Below are positions 1 through 9,900 of a stretch of DNA of 64,000 nt, in pieces. The stretch's first letter is position 1. Each line of letters starts with the position of its first letter. The translations under genes were made by a program, and so were the position numbers. The stretch lies in NCBI GenBank assembly GCA_964019425.1, contig OZ025838.1, positions 572,501 to 636,500 of the forward strand. Reading direction: 5' to 3'. Below the pieces are notes generated by a model that did not search any database, had not been told where the DNA came from, and saw only the letters and a list, made by a program, of their open reading frames with translations. Origin of the DNA: Flectonema sp. DT1601 (Eukaryota > Euglenozoa > Diplonemea > Diplonemida > Diplonemidae).

Positions 1-426
1 CAACTTACTGATGAAAGCCTAAGAAGGGACAAGGTGGTGATTTAAGGCCTGAAACTACATGATGTTAGGAACCTGCAGAAGTGAATACTTTTCGTTTGCT
101 GATGTATATTTTTAATTTTCACTTTTGTAGACTAAGATTAATAATTGCCAACTAACATTTCTTGCGACATCAGATTTATCACAGCTTCCTTCCTGTCACA
201 ATTCCTTTCGGATTCAGGCTTGGGCTGTTCCCTGTTCACTCGCCGTTACTGGGAGAATCGCTGTTGCTTTCTTTTCCTGTGCTGAGTGATATGCTTAAGT
301 TCAGCACGTAGATCTTCAACTGCTGAGGTCCGACCTCAGTAAGGAGTAAATAGTGATTCCCTTCAAACACTGAAGTTACCAAGCAGTAGGACGGACTAAT
401 GTTTTACTCTCATCTCAGACACAAAT
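1..426. repeat. Intergenic leader with a diverged repeat at 1-165
   Basis: No gene seen. Positions 1 to about 165 are clearly related, with indels, to 60106-60290, which lies just downstream of the small gene ending at 59995. Shared blocks include TGATGAAAGCCTAA, CTGAAACTAC, ATGTTAGGAA and TGAATACTTTTC. By position it may be the 3' flank of a related gene off the left edge. The rest of the stretch ends in a pyrimidine-AG site at 418 used by the next gene. Confidence 0.55.
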
Positions 427-1296
427 ATGTCAACAGATGCTTCTGGTTGGATACCTTCCGAAGATGAAATTCGATTTCACGGGTCTCTCGTAAGGCAAGA
501 CTGGAAGAAACCACGACTTGTTGCACAGTGTCATGAGAAGGCTCGTCCAGGGTACAATAGTGAAGAGGCATCTGAATATTTAGATCTTGAGAGTACCTTA
601 CGAGCGAAAGTAAAAATACTTGCACAGTTAATAAAAAAATCAAAAAAGACTGTCGTCTACACAGGAGCTGGAATAAGCACCGCAAGTGGAATTGGTGACT
701 ACGCTAGCAAGGCAAAGAACAGCGTAGCACCACACAGACAGAGTTCTGGTGGAACGATAAATCGTCTTGATGTACAACCAACGTTGTCACATCATGCGAT
801 AGCAGCTTTAGAAAGAAAAGGATACATCCATCATTGGTTACAACAGAATCACGATAGGCTGGCACAGAAGGCTGGATTCCCACAAACAAAACTAAACGAA
901 ATCCATGGAGCATGGGGAGATGATAAAAACCAAGTAAAGATGATGGACGACACTCTCCGTGAAGATCTCCATTCTTGGATGATTAATTGGACAAAAGAAG
1001 TCAGCCTTTGTCTCGCAATAGGAACCTCTCTGTGTGGTATGTGCTCTGATTGCATTGCTCAACAAGCTGCTAACAATAGTGGTCTTGTTGTAATTACTCT
1101 CACAAAGACTCCGATGGATTCTGACAGCTCACTTAGAATATGGAGTACTGTTGATGTTGTATTTGAAATACTTTCTAAAGAAATGAAAATTAAAATTCCG
1201 AACAGTGTGGCTGCAGCAGCAGGTACTGAATGGATGAACCGACACGGTCGATGTAAATACAACACACCAAAGAGGAAAGCTTCGGATCCGTTGTAG
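427..1296 (+). CDS. Sirtuin-like protein (Sir2 family, divergent, no zinc module)
   Basis: A 289-residue protein with the Sir2 NAD-binding motif GAGISTASGIGDYA at residues 80-93 (family form GAGISxxSGIPDFR), a QQNHDRLAQKAG segment at 139-150 where the family has TQNxDxLHxxAG, the LNEIHG segment with the presumed catalytic His at 160, and an IGTSL motif at 198-202. Sirtuins remove acyl groups from lysine using NAD. The two CxxC pairs that bind structural zinc are not found between residues 160 and 200; the only cysteine cluster (LCGMCSDC) lies later, in the GTSL segment. The PDF/R of the NAD motif is GDY. Activity is therefore uncertain. The basic C-terminus (PKRKAS) could be a nuclear signal. 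A pyrimidine-rich AG site (416-418) lies 8 nt before the ATG, supporting this start. Family call is firm, substrate unknown. Confidence 0.82.
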   Translation: MSTDASGWIPSEDEIRFHGSLVRQDWKKPRLVAQCHEKARPGYNSEEASEYLDLESTLRAKVKILAQLIKKSKKTVVYTGAGISTASGIGDYASKAKNSVAPHRQSSGGTINRLDVQPTLSHHAIAALERKGYIHHWLQQNHDRLAQKAGFPQTKLNEIHGAWGDDKNQVKMMDDTLREDLHSWMINWTKEVSLCLAIGTSLCGMCSDCIAQQAANNSGLVVITLTKTPMDSDSSLRIWSTVDVVFEILSKEMKIKIPNSVAAAAGTEWMNRHGRCKYNTPKRKASDPL

Positions 1297-1556
1297 TAGC
1301 ATTTACCTTTTGTTTGTCATAACTGGTTAAGCATTATTTCTATTGTATCCCTAGCCTCACTTAGCAAGCCAATTTTTCAGTCTTGCCTCGTAATATTGTT
1401 GGTGTACCAATCTGCTTTATTCTCTTTTTTTTTTTTTTTTTTTTTTGACAGGATTGAAGAACTGTAATTAGACCATAAAAAATGAAAACAGATAAAACCT
1501 TTGTTGATGTGAAAAGTTGATTATTTCTTACAGACTTCTAACTTTTTTTGAATAAA

Positions 1557-3113
1557 ATGGCAAAGCTCTTTACCAACCACGATCCGTACCACATGCACAA
1601 GATCCTTGGACTGATATGCCTGTTGCATTACCTTTATAGGTTCGATAGTTTTTTTAGATACGGTAGAGCTTTTGGATTGCAGGATGTTAAAGTTGAAATA
1701 TTACTGGTAATGATGCACGGTGTGCTTTCACTTTCAAGTTTGTTATTGCCATTACCCGGAGCTCGCAATCACAGCGCACCAATGATCTGGAAAGAATTTA
1801 GATTCCATTCAATTTTATTTGCTAACAGACATGTTGTCTTTACTGTTATTTATTTGTTGGATTTAAATAAATCTTTTGATCCTTTGTGGCAGCTTCTCCT
1901 GTCTGATTCTTCAGCAACATCGATCTTGTCAAATGATTTTGACTACACAACAATACCGCTGAATGCGTGCATCTTGTCAGTGGGTATGTGAGTTTCTTGT
2001 TTTTTTCTCTCTTTTTTTCCACTTAAAAGGGAAAGTCGAACAACACGGTACTCAATAGAACTTAATAATAACAAAACAGCTCTAAAAGCCTCTCTGTTAG
2101 TCTTAACTTGTAATATTGCTGACTACATAACTGCTAACTACGGAAACAAAACTGAGCGCACCACAAACTCAATGGCATATCCTGATGTGGTAGTGGAAGA
2201 AGATCGCGTAATAATAAAAAAACTTTACGCTGATCGTCAATTCTATGCAACGATTTGGTGTATTTTTGGATCTCCGTTGTTGGCTTTTGCTCCAATGCTT
2301 GGAATTCAAATAGCCCCTTTAATGATGACCTTTGTAAGAAAAGGTCTTGTAGATGCTATTTGGTACCACCGAATTTACGCAGCTTCCCTTCAAATATGCT
2401 ACTACATACTTGTTTCAGTTTATGTGAGAGGATTTATGAGATCTGGTGATAGGTACATGACTGGTGATGAGTACGGACCAATAATGAATGGGCATTTATG
2501 TTACATTATGTTTTATGGGATGATGACCGCGTTATTCACGAGAGAGATATGTAGATTCCGTCTGCGTTTGTCTCCTCAAGTATGTTGGTCTATCAATGTG
2601 TTAGCCGGGGTATTCGCCTACCGTACTGTCACATATCTCTGCGACAACAGCGGAGAGTTAGTTTCTAGATATTTTATTTCTTCTGATGACTACGTGTCTC
2701 AAGTATATGAGGGAGGCAATTCAACCATTGCGGCTGTTCACTTGGATTACAAGGCATGGTTTATTTCTAAGTTCTTTGACTCTGCAACTTCTGCTGTGAA
2801 ATTCCGCCACTTATTATATGTTATTTGTGTGTTCAGAATGATTCAGATTGCTGTTTTCTCAACATGGCAATTCTGTGAATGCCTTCAAATTTTCAGAAAC
2901 TTTCTTGGTGGTTGGAGAATGTGGGATTCTGGCAATCTACCGATATCGTTTTTGTTGGGTGAAATCGAATTTTTTGTTACAGCTCTGCTCTTGATTGTGG
3001 CTGGGTTTTCTCCTACCGTATCTGTTTTGGGACAAGCTTGTGCCGTCATATTTAGTATTCTTGGTACGGGAATCTGGTTGAAATCCAGCAACAAGAAAAA
3101 AAAAGTGAACTGA
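1557..3113 (+). CDS. Multi-pass membrane protein, one intron
   Basis: Two exons, 1557-1983 and 2080-3113, joined across a 96-nt intron with a GTATGT donor and an AACAAAACAG acceptor, give a 486-residue protein. The reading frame stays open through the junction and the joined segment is hydrophobic, supporting the splice. The N-terminus carries a His-rich HDPYHMHKILGL followed by a hydrophobic stretch; several more membrane segments follow (for example IWCIFGSPLLAFAPMLGIQ, HLLYVICVFRMIQIAVF and FFVTALLLIVAGF), and the C-terminus is basic (SSNKKKKVN). I recognise no named family. An AG site at 1531-1533 after TTATTTCTTA lies 23 nt before the ATG. An upstream TTG in the same frame at 1548 is not used as the start because ATG 1557 is available. 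A second AG at 2100 would also keep the frame and is the main splice alternative. Confidence 0.72.
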
Positions 3114-3350
3114 AGAAAAATCTGCTATTTGTGGGGATACTAAATTTCTAGTGGAGATGATTCTCCGTTAATTCTATCTGTGGTGTCAACATCCGCATGC
3201 AAGACATTCCTTGAAATCGCAATTCGGTTAAGAGTTGTGAAGGTTTCCTTCTTTCGCTGCGGATGTTAATTGACGTGCCTGAGAGATGACAGCTGTTCAT
3301 CATGTTTATTTCTTTTCTTTCTTTTTTTTTTTTGGGTAAAGGGGTCTTTC
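3114..3350. other. Intergenic, no gene
   Basis: Ordinary AT-rich spacer with a T-run. The outer left flank of the foldback element begins near 3335. Confidence 0.6.
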
Positions 3351-3461
3351 CTACACAAATAGTTTCAGAACGGCCATTCATTACAAAATCCAAAATGGCT
3401 GTAAACCGTCCAGTTCGATCCTGGGTGAGGGCATTTTTTTTTTTCCTGGATTTTTTTTTCA

Positions 3462-3925
3462 GGTTGGACTTTGTACGGGGAGGTTGGCTTTTATTAGGGG
3501 CTCCCCCCCCTTGGGGGGGGTTGGGGGGGGGGGCTTGCACTCTTCCCAGCTTAATATCCATTAGTAGCAAATTTGTTTTTTGAGGTTGGACTTTGTACGG
3601 GACAGGCAGACTTTGTACGGGAGAGGTTGGCTTTTATTAGGGGCTCCCCCCCCTTGGGGGGGGTTGGGGGGGGGGCTTGCGTCCCGCCAAGAATTTGGCG
3701 GACGCAAGCCCCCCCTTGCACTCTTCCCAGCTTAACATCCATTAGTAGCAAACTTGTTTTTTGAGGTTGGACTTTGTACGGGACAGGCAGACTTTGTACG
3801 GGAGAGGTTGGCTTTTATTAGTGGCTCCCCCCCCTTGGGGGGGGTTGGGGGGGGGGCTTGCGTTCCGCCAAGTTCTTGGCGGAACGCAAGCCCCCCTTGC
3901 ACTCTTCCCAGCTTAATACCCGTTC
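3462..3925. repeat. Tandem repeat with C8/G8 hairpins and long palindromes
   Basis: Three units start with GGTTGGACTTTGTACGGG at 3462, 3584 and 3765 (spacing 122 and 181 bp). Each has a run of about eight C, TT, then about eight G (a self-pairing hairpin), then further G runs that could form a G-quadruplex. Units 2 and 3 add a GC-rich palindrome at 3677-3709 and 3857-3890. The latter is perfect (16-bp arms, TT loop) and, counting the flanking G and C runs, pairs over 22 bp. Confidence 0.85.
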
Positions 3926-3939
3926 TGGGGTGAAAAAAT

Positions 3940-4022
3940 CCGGTGAAAAAAAAATGACGTTGGTCGGGATTGAGCCTGGGCGTCGGGTATCAGTGCTCCC
4001 ACCTCTGAACCACATCCGCTCT
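3940..4022 (-). repeat. tRNA-derived SINE-like head
   Basis: On the - strand this stretch has an A-box-like TGGTTCAGAGGTGG (about 4000-4013) and a B-box-like GGCTCAATCCC (3966-3976), followed by a T-run. The acceptor and T stems do not pair, so it is not a functional tRNA. A related + strand fragment at 3410-3424 keeps a perfect T-arm shape (CCAG-TTCGATC-CTGG), also followed by a T-run. Both sit inside the foldback element, pointing inward. Confidence 0.45.
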
Positions 4023-4142
4023 TAAATACAGCTGGGGGTCTCGATGCATCCCGTATATGGTTTTTCGGGCCCCCCAGCCATTTTGGATTTTGTAATAAAC
4101 GCCCGTTCTGAAACTATTTGTGTAGTAAACGCTAGTTTGCCC

Positions 4143-5639
4143 TTTTTTTTTTTTTTTTTTCCACCCCCTCTCGAATAGGACAAATAGTATGGTACTTGTC
4201 AGTCTTGATATTAATTTTGTTTTAATACCTAAAGTCATCGTTGTCAAAGTTTCAACCTCGAGTATGTTTTCACCAGCTTGCGACCAGCGGCGGTGTTAAG
4301 TCTTTTTTTCTTTTAACGTCTAATTCTAAGCTTCAACAACTGAGATCGTCAACTATGTTACTTGCCTGTCGATCCTGTCCATTGTTATTCAGGCTGAATG
4401 TTTTCCTAAAAGTAGTGGTCCTCAGACTACATGAAAAGTACAACTTAACAGTCTTCGCTCAATCTGTAATCTTGGTTTTTCCCTCGTAGTGCAGGACTTT
4501 ATCATCCCTCACGTACGTGCGGTTTCCCCCCCTTTTTTTTTTTCTTTCTTTTTACAAGTTGATATGTATAACTTAGAAAGCGGGCTACAGGGAATTGGGC
4601 CCTCAACCCGTAGTAAGGTGTCGTATTATCATCTTCAATGGAAATTACGACCAACAGCCAAACTGCACTGTGATTCATTCGCTCGTATTCGTCGGCATGT
4701 ATGGAATTTTATCGTTAGTTTGACTTAAATTTAGTTTTTAGCTACTTTCAAGTTTTTAAAAAAAAAAAAAAAAAAAAAAAAGCAAACTTTTTGTAAATAA
4801 AATAAAAATAAAATAAAAACAGTGAAATAATCACTGCTGTATTTTTGTTTATTTTTTATTTTTATTTTATTTTTCAATGGTTGCTCCACACATAGTACGT
4901 CCACTTGGCGTTTCTTGTTCTTTCCCTTTTTTTTTTTTTTTTGCTTGCAGAGTCTGTCTTGCGGCAGAATCATGCTTGCCGTTTTTATCAGATTTAAGTT
5001 GTAACAGACTATTGGAAATGGATCGTATTTGACAGCGTTTTCTAGTTAATGAGATAATATTATACTTCCCTTATTTTATGTTTTCTTTTTTTTTTTTTTC
5101 CTTCTAATCGTTCCTTTTCTTTGAAGTACTAAAAATTTTATTATAAAGTTGTTACTGTTTTTTTTTTTTTTTTTTGTTGTTGTCAAAAATTTCACTCTTT
5201 TCTTTGTCGTTTGCGGGTTTTGAGATTTTCAGATTATCTCTGCTACCAACTTTAGTTATAAAAAAAAAAAAAAAATGTTTTTTGTTCTTTTTTTAATCGT
5301 AATAGCGTGTGTGAAATCATCATGTTTTTGGAGATGGTTCTTGTTCTTGTTCATTTCGGTAGTTGCATCATGCTGCCTAATTATTTTTTTTTCTCTTTCT
5401 CCCTTCTTTTTTTTATTAGTAGGAAGGAATGCTATAAGGTGGACTCTCTACCGCTTGTGATTCTCTCACTGTCTCAATAATATTTAAAAAAAAAAAAAAA
5501 AAAATTCATATTAACCATTATTAAACTCGATTAGAATAAAATCAAAAAAAATGAGAGAAAGTTGACTAATTTCATCTATTTTTTTCTTCTTTTTTTTTTT
5601 TTTTTCCAGAGCTGTTTTCGTTGACACATTACACAAAAG
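4143..5639. other. Intergenic, homopolymer-rich, two R2 repeat fragments
   Basis: I see no gene. The stretch has many long T and A runs. Fragments of the R2 repeat family (core TAAAGTTGTTACTG ... TTGTCAAAG) lie at about 4205-4255 and 5138-5190. The end (5580-5609) is a long T-rich tract closing in CCAG, which serves the next gene. Confidence 0.6.
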
Positions 5640-6563
5640 ATGGGAAATTATCATACACGTGTGATCCATCATGTAAGGAAATTAATGTGGAATACTTTAC
5701 CCGATCCCACAGATGATATAACGTTCTCCAAGGTTTATGACGTGAACCCGATCGCAATAAAAACAACAAAAATAAACGTTGACGTAATGAAGTTCATACA
5801 ATCAGCTCCAGAGGTTTGTCTCACAGAACAGCAATTAATGGAGGGAAACGGCTTTGAAAGATGTGTAGATCATCCACATGTCCCCAACCACATATATTAT
5901 GAAGGATATTATCATTCAAAGAAAGGAGTTCGTGAAACCTTTAAATCTGTTCATCCTAGGAAGGGATATGATTTTCAAAAGCCAGCATTATCCCCACAAC
6001 TAGATGCCTTTTTGCAAGCATTTCGCGACGTAAATTCCCAATGGATCAGAGACATGGAAATGTCAATGTTAAAATTCGGAGAAACTTCCAGAGAACAAAA
6101 TGAATTCGTTGCGGAACTAGTCAGAGACCGTTTCCTTTCTGATATATCAATTCAAGTCCACTACGGAGATGAGATCTGTGATTCGAATTTGGGTTGGCAT
6201 GTAGATGCTCCGAATTCCCTTATTCACATGGCAATTTCACTTAAAAGTGACAGATATCTCCACACCGTTACTTGTGATAAGGATTCCAAAAATCAATTAT
6301 TAAATAAGATATCTCAATCGGAAGGAAATATTTACATAACTTCACCATCATTGATGAAACACTCTGTTGAGTATCCCGCATGTAATTTTGATAATAGAAT
6401 TATTGCGATTCAATGTAGGTTTTTATTGACAAAAAGTGAGATGGCGAGAGCTTCTATGGATCTCAGCCAGGGTGAGTGCGCAAATGTCGTTGCTTCAGTT
6501 TTAAGCAGAGCGGATATTATAGTTCCGACCCTAGAACAAGTTATGAAAAATTATGAGAGTTAA
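5640..6563 (+). CDS. 2OG-Fe(II) oxygenase-like protein
   Basis: A 307-residue intronless protein. Its C-terminal half has the spacing of a 2-oxoglutarate/Fe(II) dioxygenase core: a β-strand SIQVHYG, then GWHVDAPNS with H187 and D189 as candidate iron ligands, a distal His at 241 (LMKHSVEYP), and basic residues R253 and R260 (NRIIAIQCRF) as candidate 2-oxoglutarate anchors. Enzymes of this fold hydroxylate or demethylate proteins, nucleic acids or small molecules. I cannot place it in a named subfamily, and the N-terminal 150 residues match nothing I know. The AG at 5607-5609 follows an almost pure pyrimidine tract 30 nt before the ATG. The fold assignment rests on motif spacing only. Confidence 0.55.
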   Translation: MGNYHTRVIHHVRKLMWNTLPDPTDDITFSKVYDVNPIAIKTTKINVDVMKFIQSAPEVCLTEQQLMEGNGFERCVDHPHVPNHIYYEGYYHSKKGVRETFKSVHPRKGYDFQKPALSPQLDAFLQAFRDVNSQWIRDMEMSMLKFGETSREQNEFVAELVRDRFLSDISIQVHYGDEICDSNLGWHVDAPNSLIHMAISLKSDRYLHTVTCDKDSKNQLLNKISQSEGNIYITSPSLMKHSVEYPACNFDNRIIAIQCRFLLTKSEMARASMDLSQGECANVVASVLSRADIIVPTLEQVMKNYES

Positions 6564-6965
6564 CTCACATTAAAAAAAAGAAAATTATTATTTTTTTCAA
6601 TTCCATTCCTAACTTCTTTTATTTATTTGATTTTTTTTCTTGTTCTTTTTTTTTTTTTTTTCCCCCTAGCCAACTCTTTTTATAGTAACTTTCTTTAATT
6701 ATGATGAGTTTTTTTTCTCTCTTGTCTGCACATATTACTTACCGTAGGGAATAAAATGTATGACAAATTAAAAAAAAAAAAGATTTACATAATTACATGC
6801 ATTAGAACCATCGAGGACAAATTCTCTTTACGAATTCGATTCAGGGCAATCAGCCTTGACTAAGCTACACGCATGCTAAAGGACGGTAGTTTTCTGAAGG
6901 GTTTTTTTTGTCATAATTATTTTTTTTTTTCTTATTCAGGGTAGCAGGTCTGCATCTCCGATGAA
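6564..6965. other. Intergenic with pyrimidine-AG site
   Basis: No gene. T-runs dominate. The site TTATTCAG ending at 6939 precedes the kinesin start by 26 nt. An ATG at 6961 opens a short overlapping upstream reading frame (6961-6990) in another frame, which could dampen kinesin translation. Confidence 0.5.
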
Positions 6966-9900
6966 ATGCCAAGAACATCCAGCCTGCTAAAGCGTAAGAA
7001 GGTTGTAACTGGTGGATGTGGGAACGGATCAGTAACGGGTAGTCCAGACAGCTCATACACAGACTTATCAACAACAATAACGAACACTACAATGGGAAAT
7101 GATAAAGATGAAAAGGGAAGTGTTGTTGTTGCTGTTCGAGTTAGACCACTACCTGACTCAGACAAATCAAGAGAGAATTTAGCAGTCAAGATGTCAGGTA
7201 CAACTGTTACCATCCTCCCACCAAATGGATTTGCTACTACCAGTGTCGCAACAGGAGCTAGTGCTCTAGCACAGTCCTACTCATTTGACTATGCTTACTG
7301 GAGTGTTAATCAATGTACTGGAGCAAAGCGTTTAGCAACACAAGAAACAGTCTACGCTGATATTGGTAGAACAACACTTCAAAACTCATTAAAAGGATAC
7401 AATTGTTGTATTCTTGCTTATGGACAAACTGGATCAGGAAAGAGTTATTCAATGTTTGGAGATGAGAATGAAAATAGACGAAGAAAAAGAGATACTTCAC
7501 CTTCTCCACGCGTTGCTAAAATGAGAAACAGCCCAACCACCACCAATAAGGGTGCAGGACTTATCCCTCGTATTATTGATGACTTGTACAGCTATATTGA
7601 TTCTAGACCTGATGTGAGAATTACTGTTGAGGTTACATTCTATCAAATATACTTAGAGAGGGTGACATGTTTACTTAATACTCAACAAGGTGTATTAAAG
7701 GTTAGAGAGCATCCTTTAACTGGTCCTTATGTTGAAGATTTAACTTGTTTGGTTATCGATTCGAAAAGAAATTTATTAAAACTATTGGATGCTGGGAATA
7801 AATCGAGAGTTGTAACTCACACGAAGCAGAACATGGTATCGTCTAGGAGTCACGCAGTGATAACTCTGTCGATAAACCAACAGAACACGACGTCTAATAC
7901 GTCAACTATATCGAAATTATCTTTAATTGACTTGGCAGGTTCTGAACGAGTATCAAAGAGTGGATCATCAGGTCTTGGAGTCATGGAAGCATCCGCTATC
8001 AATCAATCACTCTCTACTCTTGGTAAGGTCATTTCAGTTCTCGGTAGTAGTAAAAAGAGAGCTGCAAACAGCCACGTTCCTTACCGAGATTCAGTTCTAA
8101 CATGGCTTCTGAAAGAGTCTTTAGGAGGAAATAGTAAAACTACTATGCTTGCGACAATCTCATCATCTCAACGAGACAGAGAGGAATCGTTGAGCACTCT
8201 TCGCTATGCTGATCAAGCAAAGAGAATAGTCAACAGAGCTATCGTTAATGATCAAGTTTCGAATAAGAAAATAGCTGCTCAGCTTAAAAGTGAAATTAAG
8301 AATTTACAACAACAACTCCACAAAGGTGCAGATGTTGTTCTCCAACAGAAGTTAGTTCAAAGTCAGAAACTCATGCAGCAAATGTCACGAACATGGGATG
8401 AAAAATGGCAATTAACTCAAAAAGTACTTCACGAAAAAGAAGCAGAAACAACAAAACTACAACAAGAAAAGGACAACATGTCCTTAGAGATAAAGAGATT
8501 ATCATCAGAGCTTAATAAGACACAACAAGAACGCGATTCCGTAGCAGAACAGGCAAATGCACGTGTCGATCGCATGAAATCTGAAATGAACAGACTGCAG
8601 AGTCAATACAGCAGGATGGAACTGGAGTTGAAATTACCACAACCACAACCACCTCAGCAACCGAATAGTAGTTTGGGATTAATAAAAGAAATTAGAAAGT
8701 CTGCCGCCTCAATAAGAGATAATTTTAAATCAAGTCCGAGACCAACGTCATCAGTTAGAAATCCATCACCGTCATCGAGACCCACGAGAGTTAGTTCTGT
8801 GAGTTGTAATTCTGAAAGAACTGCAACTACATCTACATCAACAGAGAGAGACTTCCTTTCTACGAGATCTGCGAAAGAGAGAAATCCAATTATTAATTCA
8901 GATTCATACACATCTCCAGCAGTACAGAATAGATCACAAAGAGATAGAATAGCAGCTGGTTACGCATCCTCATCGATGTACTCTTCTGATTCGGACATCA
9001 CTGATACTGAAACAGAAACAGATCGATCTGAGTCACCACCAGCTATAACAAGATCATCGCGTAACAATAGTTTAGGTAGTGTTAGTATTCCCCTTGGTGG
9101 TGGTATTGGAAATGATATCAGTACTGACTCATCATTCTTAACAGATCGTTCTGATAGAACAGGTCATTTAGGAATTAATAGATTGTCACTCGGAACAAAT
9201 CAAATTCGAACACAAATCACAACTCCTAACGCCTCCACCAACATTCTTGATAGAAGTGAAAGAGAGCTAACCCCAAGATTGAAATCATCCTTTTTTGATG
9301 GACCTCGTCCGGGTAGTCCTGTCATTCCAACGAGAGTTCCGTCTCCAAAACTTCAAACTGGTGAAGTAAAGCGTCGCAGTGAAGAAGATGAACGCTGGAA
9401 AAAGTGGCTTGAAGACAAAAAGAAACGCGCAGGTGGTCACAATAGTATCATCAGCCGTAATAATAGTTTCTCAGGCAACAGTGGTGCCAGACCGACGTCA
9501 GTAACTACTCAGAAAAGCACTGAAGGAGTTCTGAAGAAGAGTCGACCGAGTACACCAATTCCGATTCGTAAAACAGATGACAGTAAATCAACAACATCTT
9601 ACATCAGATCATCATCTCAATTAGGAGTTGGAGAATCTCAAAGTCTTCGATCAGCTTCTCAGTTAGCATCTCATTTAAATGGTCTCAACTACGTTGATAA
9701 TCGAACAACCAACAGCATACCAATTCCAGAAGAGCAACCAACTAGTAAAAAATCACCACGTCCTGGTGCTATTGGAGACGAATTCTTTTCATCAAGCAGA
9801 CCTGTCCGCTCTCCACGACCACAAATACGAGCCACCGACGAGAACAGTAGTTCCGGGTTAACAGACGAAACCACCAACACGGGTAATATGATGTATAATT

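Larger units (their letters stand above)
3351..4125. mobile_element. Foldback / inverted-repeat element, non-autonomous
   Basis: The arms 3351-3401 and 4075-4125 are inverted copies: 23 nt identical, a 6-nt mismatched spacer, then 22 nt identical, at the same spacing on both sides. Similarity weakly extends outward to about 3335 and 4142. Inside are G/C-run tandem repeats and tRNA-like B-box sequences facing inward on both arms. The right arm is longer than the left; the left lacks roughly 100 bp between the inverted repeat and the B-box. There is no transposase frame, so if mobile it depends on another element. No clear target duplication was identified. Confidence 0.7.

Noticed and set aside
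2080-2100. Alternative acceptor at 2100 for the membrane-protein intron
   Set aside because: It keeps the frame, but the CAG at 2079 fits the A-rich acceptor pattern of the other nine introns and gives a continuous hydrophobic segment.
3148-4015. Gly/Pro-rich frames on both strands of the G/C-run repeats
   Set aside because: Composition comes from C and G homopolymers in the foldback element; no start context or homology.
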